Assembly (NCBI RefSeq): GCF_900115585.1
Contig: NZ_FOWZ01000003.1
Coordinates: 124,001 to 188,000, forward strand
DNA: 64,000 bases
Source of the DNA: Qipengyuania nanhaisediminis
Lineage (GTDB): Bacteria; Pseudomonadota; Alphaproteobacteria; Sphingomonadales; Sphingomonadaceae
Direction of reading: 5' to 3'
Shown: in pieces, positions 1 through 8,323 of the stretch
Layout: every line of letters starts with the position of its first letter
How positions within the stretch are numbered: the stretch's first letter is position 1
The notes under the pieces: model-generated
The model's database searches: none
What the model was told of the DNA's origin: nothing
Seen by the model: only the letters and a program-made list of their open reading frames with translations
Translations under genes and position numbers: made by a program

Positions 1-47
1 ACGAGCAACAAAAGGGCGAAACCGATGCGCCCGAACCATTTGGTCAT
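1..47 (-). CDS. N-terminus of an unidentified protein, cut by the window edge
   Basis: An ATG at the right end of this span opens a reading frame running off the left edge of the window. The 15 visible residues begin MTKWFGRIGFALLLL, a short basic start followed by a hydrophobic run, as in a signal peptide or a first membrane helix. A purine-rich stretch (GAGGAC) lies about 10 bases upstream. It is divergent from the ATPase gene to the right. Too little is visible to name a family. Confidence 0.5.
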   Translation of the reverse strand, partial: MTKWFGRIGFALLLL

Positions 48-166
48 GAAATCCAGTCCTCTCTCGCAACCGATCTAGCGTCGTGCGACGAGCGGTGCAA
101 TCGGTCTGGGCAAAACCTGTCGCGGCCTATTCCGCTTTGGGGATTCGGCTGTCTAGCCATGTGCGT

Positions 167-1615
167 GTGACTGCCAACATCACCATCGGCCATGAAACGT
201 CCGGCAAGCCGGTCGAGTTCGATATCGAGGAGCTTCTCGCGACCCGCCTGCTCGTCCAGGGCAATTCGGGCAGCGGAAAGTCGCACCTTTTGCGCCGCCT
301 GCTCGAAGAAAGCGCGGGGATGGTGCAGCAGGTGGTGATCGATCCGGAAGGCGACTTTCCCTCGCTTGCGGAAGAATTCGGCCATGTGGTGATCGACGGG
401 GCGGCCTATTCCCCGCCCGAGATAGAAGCGCTCGCCCGCCGCATCCGCGAGCACCGCGCCAGCGTCGTGCTCGACCTCGACGGGCTGGAAGTCGAACAGC
501 AGATCCGCTGTGCCGCGCAGTTCCTCTCCGCCCTGTTCGATGCCCCGCGCGAACATTGGTATCCCGCGCTGGTCGTGGTGGACGAAGCGCAGATGTTCGC
601 GCCTGCCGCAGCTGGCGAAATGGCCGAAGACACGCGCCGCATGACGCTGTCGGCGATGACCAACCTCATGTGCCGCGGCCGCAAGCGCGGGCTGGCCGGC
701 ATCGTCGCCACTCAGCGGCTGGCGAAGCTGGCGAAGAATGTCGCGGCAGAAGCGTCGAACTTCCTGATGGGTCGCACCTTCCTAGATATCGACATGGTGC
801 GCGCGGCCGACCTGCTCGGCATGGAGCGGCGGCAGGCGGAGCGTATCCGCGAACTCGAACGCGGGCATTTCCTTGCGCTGGGCCCGGCGATCACGCGGTT
901 GCCGGTCGCCTGCAAGATCGGTCCGGTAAAGACCGGCCACCAGGCGCGCAGTGAAGGGCTGATGGCGCTTCCCGATACCGCGCCCGAAGACATGGCCGAC
1001 CTGCTGACGCGCGATCTTGCCAGCGATGTCGCCAAGGCTCCGCCGCCTCCCGCCCCTCCGCCCGCACCGCGACTGGAGGAAATGGAGGACAGCATCGCCC
1101 ATGCCGAGGAGCGGCAGGTCGAGGCGCCTGCCGAGAAGCCCGACAACTCTGCCGTTGCGCAGCGGATCGAGGAACTGATCGGCGAGCTGGCGGGCGAAGA
1201 AGGCATCGCCTTCCAGTCGGCCAGCGCGCAGTACCAGACCTTCCTCACCCGTTGCCGCCGCGAACGGCTGATCGGGCCGATGCCGGATATGCACACCTTC
1301 CGCCGCCGCTTTGCTATCGCAGGCGCAGGCCTTGCCGAACTGGGCGAGGATTTGCAGGCGCGGATTATGCACCTCGCAAGCGCCGTGGACGACGACCTGC
1401 TGGGACCTTTCCTGGTGATCGCCAAGGCGGCCCATGCGGGCGAAACGCAGGTCGACGAGGATGAACTCGCCCGCGCCTATGGCACCAGCTCGCCCGGACG
1501 CATCCGCCGCCTACTCGACCACCTCGCACGGCAGGGCCTGATTGTCGTCCGCGAGGATTTCGGCGGTGGCCGCACGGTCATGGTGCCGGACCTCGAAGGG
1601 CTCCCTGCGGAATAA
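167..1615 (+). CDS. HerA/DUF87-like P-loop ATPase with C-terminal winged-helix-like region
   Basis: Cytoplasmic P-loop ATPase of the HerA/FtsK-related DUF87 type. From this start it is 482 residues. The Walker A motif GNSGSGKS lies near residue 40, followed by VVIDPEGDFPSL. The Walker B motif is in YPALVVVDEAQMF, and an arginine-rich stretch (NLMCRGRKRGLAG) follows. After the ATPase core comes a proline-rich linker (APPPPAPPPAP), a charged segment, and a C-terminal part ending in RIRRLLDHLARQGLIVV that looks like a winged helix. HerA relatives act as DNA-translocating motors, but nothing here shows the substrate, and no NurA nuclease is adjacent. The start is uncertain: the frame is open from GTG at 83, and GTG codons at 161 and 167 also fit. 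None has a good ribosome site. I chose 167 because the conserved protein begins TANITIGHETSGK. Confidence 0.75.
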   Translation: MTANITIGHETSGKPVEFDIEELLATRLLVQGNSGSGKSHLLRRLLEESAGMVQQVVIDPEGDFPSLAEEFGHVVIDGAAYSPPEIEALARRIREHRASVVLDLDGLEVEQQIRCAAQFLSALFDAPREHWYPALVVVDEAQMFAPAAAGEMAEDTRRMTLSAMTNLMCRGRKRGLAGIVATQRLAKLAKNVAAEASNFLMGRTFLDIDMVRAADLLGMERRQAERIRELERGHFLALGPAITRLPVACKIGPVKTGHQARSEGLMALPDTAPEDMADLLTRDLASDVAKAPPPPAPPPAPRLEEMEDSIAHAEERQVEAPAEKPDNSAVAQRIEELIGELAGEEGIAFQSASAQYQTFLTRCRRERLIGPMPDMHTFRRRFAIAGAGLAELGEDLQARIMHLASAVDDDLLGPFLVIAKAAHAGETQVDEDELARAYGTSSPGRIRRLLDHLARQGLIVVREDFGGGRTVMVPDLEGLPAE

Positions 1616-1694
1616 ATTTCGCCTTGCCTCTCGCCAAGCGCGCAGGCACCCCTATATTCGACTAACACACCTCGCATATTTTTGCGGGAGAGGG

Positions 1695-1722
1695 CTTGTG
1701 TTGCAAATTGGCAACACCATAT
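1695..1722 (+). promoter_or_regulatory. Candidate heat-shock (sigma-32/RpoH) promoter of clpB
   Basis: CTTG at 1695-1698 is followed by CCATAT at 1717-1722. Spacing and sequence resemble the RpoH promoter pattern (CTTG then C-rich CCATAT). It sits 30 bases upstream of the clpB start, the expected place for this heat-shock gene. Pattern recognition only. Confidence 0.55.
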
Positions 1723-1752
1723 CCGGGCGGCAATTCTTTTTGAGGGACCAGC

Positions 1753-4329
1753 ATGAATCTCGAGAAATTCACCGATCGCGCCAAGGGCTTCCTGCAGAGC
1801 GCGCAGACGGTCGCCATTCGCATGAACCACCAGCGCATTACATCGGCGCACATCCTGAAAGCCCTGCTCGAAGATAATGAGGGCATGGCCGCGCAGCTGA
1901 TCCAGCGCGCAGGCGGCAATCCCGGCGTGGCGATTACCGAAATCGATACGGCTTTGGGCAAGATTCCGGCTGTATCCGGCGGGGGAGCACAGCAGACGCC
2001 CGGCCTCGACAATGATGCCGTGCGCGCGCTCGACCAGGCAGAGCAGCTGGCAGAGAAGGCCGGCGACAGCTTCGTGCCTGTGCAGCGCCTGCTGCAGGCA
2101 CTCGCGCTGGCGGACAACGATGCCGGCAAGGCGCTCAGGTCGGCTGGCATCGACGCGAAGTCGCTCGAAGCGGCGATCCAGGAAGTTACCGGTGGCCGCA
2201 CCGCCGACAGCGCGGGCGCGGAAGAGAGCTACGATGCGATGAAGAAGTACGCGCGCGACCTCACGCAGGCGGCGCGCGACGGCAAGCTCGATCCCGTAAT
2301 CGGGCGCGACGAGGAAATCCGCCGCACGGTCCAGATCCTCGCCCGCCGCACCAAGAACAATCCCGCGCTCATCGGCGAACCCGGCACCGGCAAGACCGCG
2401 ATTGCCGAGGGCCTTGCGCTGCGCATCGCCAATGGCGACGTGCCCGACAGCCTGAAAGGCCGCACGCTCATGTCACTCGACATGGGCGCGTTGATCGCGG
2501 GCGCGAAATATCGCGGTGAGTTCGAGGAACGCCTCAAGGCCGTGCTCGACGAGGTGAAGGGCGCCGAAGGCCAGATCATCCTGTTCATCGACGAGATGCA
2601 CACGCTGATCGGCGCCGGTGCGTCCGAAGGCAGCATGGATGCAGGCAATTTGCTCAAGCCCGCGCTGTCGCGCGGCGAGCTCCACTGTATCGGTGCCACC
2701 ACGCTCGACGAATACCAGAAGTATGTCGAAAAGGACCCCGCACTCCAGCGGCGTTTCCAGCCCGTCTTCATCGACGAGCCGAGCGTCGAGGATACGATCT
2801 CGATCCTACGCGGCATCAAGGACAAGTACGAATTGCACCACGGCGTGCGCATCACCGACGGGGCGATCGTCGCCGCGGCGCAGCTGTCGAACCGTTATAT
2901 CCAGAACCGCTTCCTGCCCGACAAGGCCATCGACCTCATGGACGAGGCGGCCTCGCGCATCCGCATGGAAGTGGAGAGCAAGCCGGAGGAAATCGAAGGC
3001 CTCGACCGCCGTATCATCCAGCTGCGGATCGAAGAGCAGGCCCTGCAAAAGGAAACCGACAGCGCGTCCAAGGACCGCCTTGAGGCCTTGCGCAAGGAAT
3101 TGTCCGAACTCGAACAGCAGTCGAGCGAACTGACCACCCGCTGGCAGAACGAACGCGACAAGATCCACGCCGAGGCGCGGGTCAAGGAAGAGTTGGACCA
3201 GGCGCGGATCGAACTGGAGCAGGCCCAGCGCGCCGGCGACTTGCAGAAGGCGGGCGAGCTGCAATACGGCAGGATCCCCGAGCTCGAGAAGCGGCTCGAG
3301 GAAGCGAGTGGCCACACCGACAATGTGCTGCTCAAGGAAGAAGTGACAGAAGACGATATCGCGGGCGTCGTGAGCCGCTGGACCGGCATTCCGGTCGACA
3401 AGATGATGGAAGGCGAGCGCGAGAAGCTGCTCGACATGGAGAATATCCTGTCGAAGCGGGTGATCGGCCAGTCGCAGGCCATCGACGCGGTGTCGAAGGC
3501 CGTGCGCCGCGCACGTGCAGGGCTCCAGGATCCAGGGCGTCCGCTCGGCTCATTCCTGTTCCTCGGCCCCACGGGTGTCGGCAAGACCGAGCTGACCAAG
3601 GCGCTCGCCGGATTTCTGTTCGATGACGACCAGGCGATGGTCCGCATCGACATGAGCGAGTTCATGGAAAAGCATGCGGTCGCTCGCCTGATCGGTGCGC
3701 CTCCGGGCTATGTCGGATACGAGGAAGGCGGCGTCCTGACCGAAGCCGTGCGGCGCAGGCCATACCAGGTCGTGCTGTTCGACGAGGTCGAGAAGGCGCA
3801 TAGCGACGTATTCAACGTGCTCCTCCAGGTGCTCGATGACGGACGCCTGACCGACGGGCAGGGCAGAGTCGTGGATTTCAGCAACACGCTGATCATCCTG
3901 ACCTCAAACCTAGGCAGCCAGTACCTTGCCAACATGGACGACGACCAGAAGGTCGAGGATGTCGAGCCCCAGGTGATGGACGTGGTACGCGGGCATTTCC
4001 GCCCCGAGTTCCTCAATCGCCTGGACGAGATCATCCTGTTCCATCGCCTAGCGCAGGAACACATGGCGCCGATCGTCGATATTCAGGTGGCTCGGGTGCA
4101 GAAGCTGCTCAAGGATCGCAAGATCGTGCTGGACCTGACCGAAGCGGCGAAGAAGTGGCTCGGCCGGGTGGGCTACGATCCGGTCTACGGTGCGCGGCCG
4201 CTCAAGCGAGCCGTCCAGCGCTATGTCCAGGACCCGCTGGCCGACATGATCCTGTCGGGCAATGTGCCGGACGGATCGACCGTCAAGATCGACGAGGGCG
4301 ACGGCTCGCTCGAGATGCAGGTCACCTAA
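1753..4329 (+). CDS. clpB: ATP-dependent disaggregase ClpB
   Basis: Hsp100 disaggregase that threads aggregated proteins through a hexameric ring together with DnaK, in the cytoplasm. At 858 residues it has the normal ClpB length. The N-terminal Clp repeat domain begins [21 protein letters not shown]1 has Walker A GEPGTGKT at 208-215 and Walker B in [16 protein letters not shown] coiled-coil middle domain (about 410-530, rich in E, Q, K, R) separates it from AAA2, which has Walker A GPTGVGKT at 605-612. The middle domain distinguishes it from ClpA and ClpC. The start has a good ribosome site (AGGGA, 7 bases upstream). A heat-shock type promoter lies upstream and a strong terminator follows, so it is probably monocistronic. 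Confidence 0.97.
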   Translation: MNLEKFTDRAKGFLQSAQTVAIRMNHQRITSAHILKALLEDNEGMAAQLIQRAGGNPGVAITEIDTALGKIPAVSGGGAQQTPGLDNDAVRALDQAEQLAEKAGDSFVPVQRLLQALALADNDAGKALRSAGIDAKSLEAAIQEVTGGRTADSAGAEESYDAMKKYARDLTQAARDGKLDPVIGRDEEIRRTVQILARRTKNNPALIGEPGTGKTAIAEGLALRIANGDVPDSLKGRTLMSLDMGALIAGAKYRGEFEERLKAVLDEVKGAEGQIILFIDEMHTLIGAGASEGSMDAGNLLKPALSRGELHCIGATTLDEYQKYVEKDPALQRRFQPVFIDEPSVEDTISILRGIKDKYELHHGVRITDGAIVAAAQLSNRYIQNRFLPDKAIDLMDEAASRIRMEVESKPEEIEGLDRRIIQLRIEEQALQKETDSASKDRLEALRKELSELEQQSSELTTRWQNERDKIHAEARVKEELDQARIELEQAQRAGDLQKAGELQYGRIPELEKRLEEASGHTDNVLLKEEVTEDDIAGVVSRWTGIPVDKMMEGEREKLLDMENILSKRVIGQSQAIDAVSKAVRRARAGLQDPGRPLGSFLFLGPTGVGKTELTKALAGFLFDDDQAMVRIDMSEFMEKHAVARLIGAPPGYVGYEEGGVLTEAVRRRPYQVVLFDEVEKAHSDVFNVLLQVLDDGRLTDGQGRVVDFSNTLIILTSNLGSQYLANMDDDQKVEDVEPQVMDVVRGHFRPEFLNRLDEIILFHRLAQEHMAPIVDIQVARVQKLLKDRKIVLDLTEAAKKWLGRVGYDPVYGARPLKRAVQRYVQDPLADMILSGNVPDGSTVKIDEGDGSLEMQVT

Positions 4330-4337
4330 GAAACGAG

Positions 4338-4369
4338 AAGAGGCGGGTCGAAAAGGCCCGCCTCTTTTG
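4338..4369 (+). terminator. Rho-independent terminator of clpB
   Basis: The stem AAGAGGCGGG pairs with CCCGCCTCTT around a short A-rich loop and runs into TTTT. It starts 9 bases after the clpB stop. Confidence 0.85.
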
Positions 4370-4701
4370 CATTCGGACGCTGGTGATTCGCCCGTCGTTC
4401 AAATGACTACAGCGTTGGATAGGTTTTCATGCGAAACAAAATTCTGCGTGCCAGCCGTTCGCGCGACTGAATATTTCACGCCTCAACGCCGGATCGGCAA
4501 ATGTGTGGGATTTGCGCAACAAGGGATTCTAAAGCGCTCCAGTGCTTTGACACTGCATCGTTAATCCCGCAGAAACCCGTGTGTTGGGACTGGGGGTCTA
4601 TCCACCCGGACAATTCGAGCGAACCGGACGCCGCTAGGGGTGCGTCCTTTTCGTCGTCCGGATGGGAGACGCAGTTCCAGTTGTCGCGACTGGAGTAATC
4701 A
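4370..4701 (+). other. 332-base non-coding leader/promoter region of the first TonB receptor
   Basis: No convincing gene is present. A TTGACA hexamer is at 4547-4552, but no good -10 box stands 16-18 bases downstream, so the promoter is not placed with confidence. The last 80 bases hold the hairpin-forming element described separately (4624-4661). A 65-codon frame at 4501-4698 has no ribosome site and unusual composition, and is not called. Confidence 0.5.
4624..4661 (+). promoter_or_regulatory. Leader element with two mutually exclusive hairpins
   Basis: The left arm CCGGACGC (4624-4631) can pair in two ways. GGACGC (4626-4631) pairs with GCGTCC (4642-4647), which is directly followed by TTTT and looks like a weak terminator. 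CCGGACG (4624-4630) pairs instead with CGTCCGG (4655-4661), which would prevent the first fold. This sits 40 bases upstream of the TonB receptor start. The layout resembles an attenuator, but no ligand or leader peptide is apparent. Confidence 0.35.
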
Positions 4702-7700
4702 ATGCGAAAAATTCACACGAAAACAATCCGGGGTCTCGCCTTCTCGGCATCGGCGCTCGCGCTGACTGCGGGTAGCCAGGCATATGCGCAGGACGCAGAC
4801 TGCCCCGAAGGCCAGGAAGAAGTAGCCGGCGAATGCGTCATCCAATCGGATGGCCCCGACGGCGTCACCACCAACGATCCGACCGCACAGGACGTTGTCG
4901 ACGTAACCGACACCGGTGCCACCGGCCAGAGCGCTCCGGGCGCCATCGTCGTTACCGGTTCGCGTATCAAGCGCGACACCTACAGCTCGATCTCGCCGCT
5001 CCAGGTCATCACCTCGGAAGTCGAAAACGAAGCTGGTCTGTTCGATCCCTCGCAGATCCTGCAGCGCTCGGAAAGCGCATCGGGTCAGCAGATCGACGCA
5101 ACCTTCCAGGGCTTCGTCCTCGATAACGGCCCGGGTTCGCAGACGCTGAACCTGCGCGGTCTCGGTGCAGACCGTACCCTCCTCCTGCTCAACGGTCGCC
5201 GCCTGGCTCCCGCCGGTGTGGAAGGCGCGCCTTCGAGCCCGTCGATCAACCTGCTGCCGGGTTCGCTCATCGACCGCTACGACCTCCTGCTCGACGGTGC
5301 TTCGTCGATCTACGGTTCGGACGCAGTTGCCGGTGTGGGTAACGTCATCCTGCGCAAGGACTTCGACGGCCTCGAACTCTTCGCTCGTGGCGAAATCAAC
5401 CCGATGGGCGCCGGTGAAGATTACACCATCAGCGCTGCATACGGCATCAACTTCGACCGCGGCTTCATCGGCCTGGGCGCAGAATTCGATCACCGCGACA
5501 CCATTCGTCTGCGTGACCGCGACTTCTTCGAAGGTTGCGATACCGAGTATGAAATCACCGATTCCGGTGAGATCCGTACCGTCAACGTCCGTAACGACGC
5601 GATCATCCGTTCGCAGACCGGTGGCGACATCGGCGTGCGCCAGGATCCGTGTAAGTCGTTCGTCGGCGCTGCCGCGATCATCGTTCCGGGCCTTTATGAC
5701 TCGGTTTTGTTCTTCCAGGACGCCAACGGCAATGTCGGCGTACCGGGCGGTAACACGGGCATCCCGAACTTCAGCGTCCGCAGCGACGCGTTCGGCGATT
5801 TCCGCGACGACAACAACGACGGCATCCTCGACGTCGACTATGCCGACTACAACGTAGCGGGTCTCAACCCCGGTCAGACTTTCCAGAGCGGCCAGGACCT
5901 CTACAATGTGATGGCTTACGGTGAGTACACCTTCCCCGGCGAGATGAACCTCACGCCGTTCTTCGAAGCGAACTACACCCGCGCCGAGATCACGTCGAAC
6001 AACAACGGTGCCGGCAACATCGCGGTCTATGCACCCCGCGACAACGCGTTCAACCCGTGTAACTTCTCGGTAAATCCGAACGGTGTCGACTGTGCTGCTG
6101 CTGACAACGAGTTCCTCGGCATCACCGGCGCCTCTTTCGCACTGCCGACCGGCCGCGATCTTGCCGCGCGTTCGTTCTTCTCGATCGCTGGCGACCGCGA
6201 CAACGTCGAAGTCACGCAGGAACAGTACCGCGGCGTTATCGGTCTGAAGGGCGACCTGCCCTTCATCGCTCCGAGCTGGACCTTCGAAATGGCGGGCGTC
6301 TACTCGCGTTCGGAAGGTAAGTCGGTCCGTCTTGGCATTCGTGAAGACAAGCTGGCCTTCGCCCTGGGCGTCGATCCGACCGCAGACTTCAACAATGACG
6401 GCATCGCCGATCGTGACGGTGACGGCATTGCCGACGACTACAACGGCAACGCCTCCAACCCGCCTCTTACGGGCGGCGCGTGTAACGCGGCTGGCCTCGC
6501 CAATCCGGAGCTTGCAGCACCCGACCTTCTCGAAGGCTGTGTGCCGGTCAACATCTTCGCCCCGAGCGTTTACGGTCTGCCCTTCGGCGACTTCGCGACG
6601 CAGGCGGAGCGTGACTATGTCTTCAGCCCCAAGCTGTTCGACACGGTTTACGAACAGAAGCTGTTCAGCGCCTTCGTCACCGGCGACCTGTTCGAGCTTC
6701 CGGCCGGTCCGGTCGGTGCGGTGTTCGGTGTCGAATATCGTCACGACAAGATCGACTCGCAGGCTGACTTCGTCACCACCAACGGTCTGTTCATCCAGTT
6801 CGCTTCGGACGCAGGCACCACCGGTGACAAGTCGACCAAGGAAGCGTTCGCAGAAATCGACATCCCGCTTCAGTCAGGCAAGGAATGGGTCCGCGAACTC
6901 GACCTGAACCTGTCGGGCCGTATCACGGATGACGAATTCTACGGCACGAACTACACCTATGCGATCAAGGCCGGCTGGCGTCCGATCGATCCGCTGCTCC
7001 TGAAGTTTAGCTATGGTACGTCGTTCCGTGCGCCGAACCTGCGTGAAAACTTCCTCGGCGGTCGTACGGGCTTCGGCAGCATCATCGATCCCTGCGCCGT
7101 TCCGCCCGAAGCGTATGACGCTCTTGGCGACGGCTACAACGCAGAAAACGACGATCGCGAGCAGACCACGCTCGATGCCTGCCGCCGTGAAGGCCGTGAT
7201 CCGACCCGCGTCGGTATCAGCCCGCTCGGCACCAACTCGACGCAGCAGGCGAGCCCGGAAGTGCTCACCGGTGGTAGCCTCGACATCGATCCCGAAACGT
7301 CGCGTTCGATCACGGCAGGTGCCGCGTTCGAAGAAACCTTCGGTGACGGCTTCGATGTTGCGCTTGGCATCAACTACTACGACATCAAGCTGAAGGATTC
7401 GATCATCAGCCCGTCGTCGCAGTTCATCGTCAACGACTGCTTCACGCGCCAGGATGGCACGCGCAGCCCGTTCTGTGATCGTATCACCTACGATACGGAT
7501 GCAGACAACACGCGCCTGCTGATTTCGGACATCGACTCCGGGTTCATCAACCTGAACCAGGAAAGCGTCCGCGGTCTCGACATCAATGCCAACTTCGGCA
7601 AGGAAGTCGCGCTGTTCGGTACGCTGGTCGATCTCGGCATCAACGTTCGTGCGAACCACCTCATCGAGCGCAGCAACCTGTTCATCGGTGACAATGGTGA

Positions 7701-8214
7701 CCCGAGCATCGACAACGATGAAGGCGAATTCGGTTTCCCGAAGTGGACCGGCCGTTCGACCTTCACTGCAGATGTCGACAAGTTCCGCGTCACCTACGCC
7801 GTTCGTTACACCGGTCCGGTGGAACAGCAGGCTGACGGTATCGACCCGCTCAGCGATGCATTCGGTCGCGGTCCGGACGGTCAGCCGACCGGCTTCGACG
7901 GCAACACCTGCCTCGGTAACGGTTCGGGTTCGAACGATCCGGTCACCGGCGAATTCATTCCCGACGGCATCGTGCCCGGCGACGGTGTATTCTGCCGCGA
8001 CATCGGCTTCGCGGATGGCCAGTTCCTGCACAGCGCTTCGGTGCGTTACCGTGCAGAGAAGTTCACCATCCTCGTGGGCGTCGACAACATCTTCAACACT
8101 GCTCCGCCGCTGGTGGACGGTAACGAAGTGTTCGCGATTGCAAACACCGCAATCGGTAACGGTTACGACTACGATGGACGCGAATTCTTCGCATCGATCA
8201 CCTATGAGTTCTAA
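4702..8214 (+). CDS. TonB-dependent outer-membrane receptor (1170 residues)
   Basis: Outer-membrane beta-barrel transporter energised by TonB-ExbBD. The signal peptide (about residues 1-30) ends SQAYAQ. The plug opens with GAIVVTGSRIKRDTYS and continues with LNLRGLGADRTLLLLNGRR and DLLLDGASSIYGSDAVAGV. The barrel ends with an aromatic terminus (FFASITYEF). At 1170 residues it is long for the family. The extra length includes Asp/Asn/Gly-rich stretches near residues 367 and 563-583 (DFNNDGIADRDGDGIADD) that look like calcium-binding DxDxDG loops, and several Cys-containing segments that may form disulfides in extracellular loops. The substrate is unknown. The next gene is an exported S9 peptidase, so peptide uptake is possible (inference). 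A strong terminator separates the two. Confidence 0.93.
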   Translation: MRKIHTKTIRGLAFSASALALTAGSQAYAQDADCPEGQEEVAGECVIQSDGPDGVTTNDPTAQDVVDVTDTGATGQSAPGAIVVTGSRIKRDTYSSISPLQVITSEVENEAGLFDPSQILQRSESASGQQIDATFQGFVLDNGPGSQTLNLRGLGADRTLLLLNGRRLAPAGVEGAPSSPSINLLPGSLIDRYDLLLDGASSIYGSDAVAGVGNVILRKDFDGLELFARGEINPMGAGEDYTISAAYGINFDRGFIGLGAEFDHRDTIRLRDRDFFEGCDTEYEITDSGEIRTVNVRNDAIIRSQTGGDIGVRQDPCKSFVGAAAIIVPGLYDSVLFFQDANGNVGVPGGNTGIPNFSVRSDAFGDFRDDNNDGILDVDYADYNVAGLNPGQTFQSGQDLYNVMAYGEYTFPGEMNLTPFFEANYTRAEITSNNNGAGNIAVYAPRDNAFNPCNFSVNPNGVDCAAADNEFLGITGASFALPTGRDLAARSFFSIAGDRDNVEVTQEQYRGVIGLKGDLPFIAPSWTFEMAGVYSRSEGKSVRLGIREDKLAFALGVDPTADFNNDGIADRDGDGIADDYNGNASNPPLTGGACNAAGLANPELAAPDLLEGCVPVNIFAPSVYGLPFGDFATQAERDYVFSPKLFDTVYEQKLFSAFVTGDLFELPAGPVGAVFGVEYRHDKIDSQADFVTTNGLFIQFASDAGTTGDKSTKEAFAEIDIPLQSGKEWVRELDLNLSGRITDDEFYGTNYTYAIKAGWRPIDPLLLKFSYGTSFRAPNLRENFLGGRTGFGSIIDPCAVPPEAYDALGDGYNAENDDREQTTLDACRREGRDPTRVGISPLGTNSTQQASPEVLTGGSLDIDPETSRSITAGAAFEETFGDGFDVALGINYYDIKLKDSIISPSSQFIVNDCFTRQDGTRSPFCDRITYDTDADNTRLLISDIDSGFINLNQESVRGLDINANFGKEVALFGTLVDLGINVRANHLIERSNLFIGDNGDPSIDNDEGEFGFPKWTGRSTFTADVDKFRVTYAVRYTGPVEQQADGIDPLSDAFGRGPDGQPTGFDGNTCLGNGSGSNDPVTGEFIPDGIVPGDGVFCRDIGFADGQFLHSASVRYRAEKFTILVGVDNIFNTAPPLVDGNEVFAIANTAIGNGYDYDGREFFASITYEF

Positions 8215-8239
8215 TTCGGTTAATCTGAGTTAGTATAGG

Positions 8240-8279
8240 AAAGGGCGGTTCCGTGTTTTGGACACGGTGCCGCCCTTTG
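8240..8279 (+). terminator. Rho-independent terminator after the TonB receptor
   Basis: AAAGGGCGG pairs with CCGCCCTTT. A second internal stem (CCGTGTTTTGGACACGG) forms the top of the hairpin. It lies about 25 bases after the stop codon. Confidence 0.8.
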
Positions 8280-8323
8280 CTATTGAGGGTCACCCTTTTT
8301 GAATATCTTGTGAGAGTCGCTTC

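Noticed and set aside
4501-4698. 65-codon frame in the TonB receptor leader (possible leader peptide)
   Set aside because: No ribosome site, and the composition does not suggest a control peptide such as a codon run. It covers the hairpin element only by chance.
4699-6744. 681-codon open frame on the minus strand opposite the first TonB receptor
   Set aside because: It is antisense to a clear receptor gene, has low-complexity composition and no family resemblance. Long antisense frames are common in GC-rich coding DNA.
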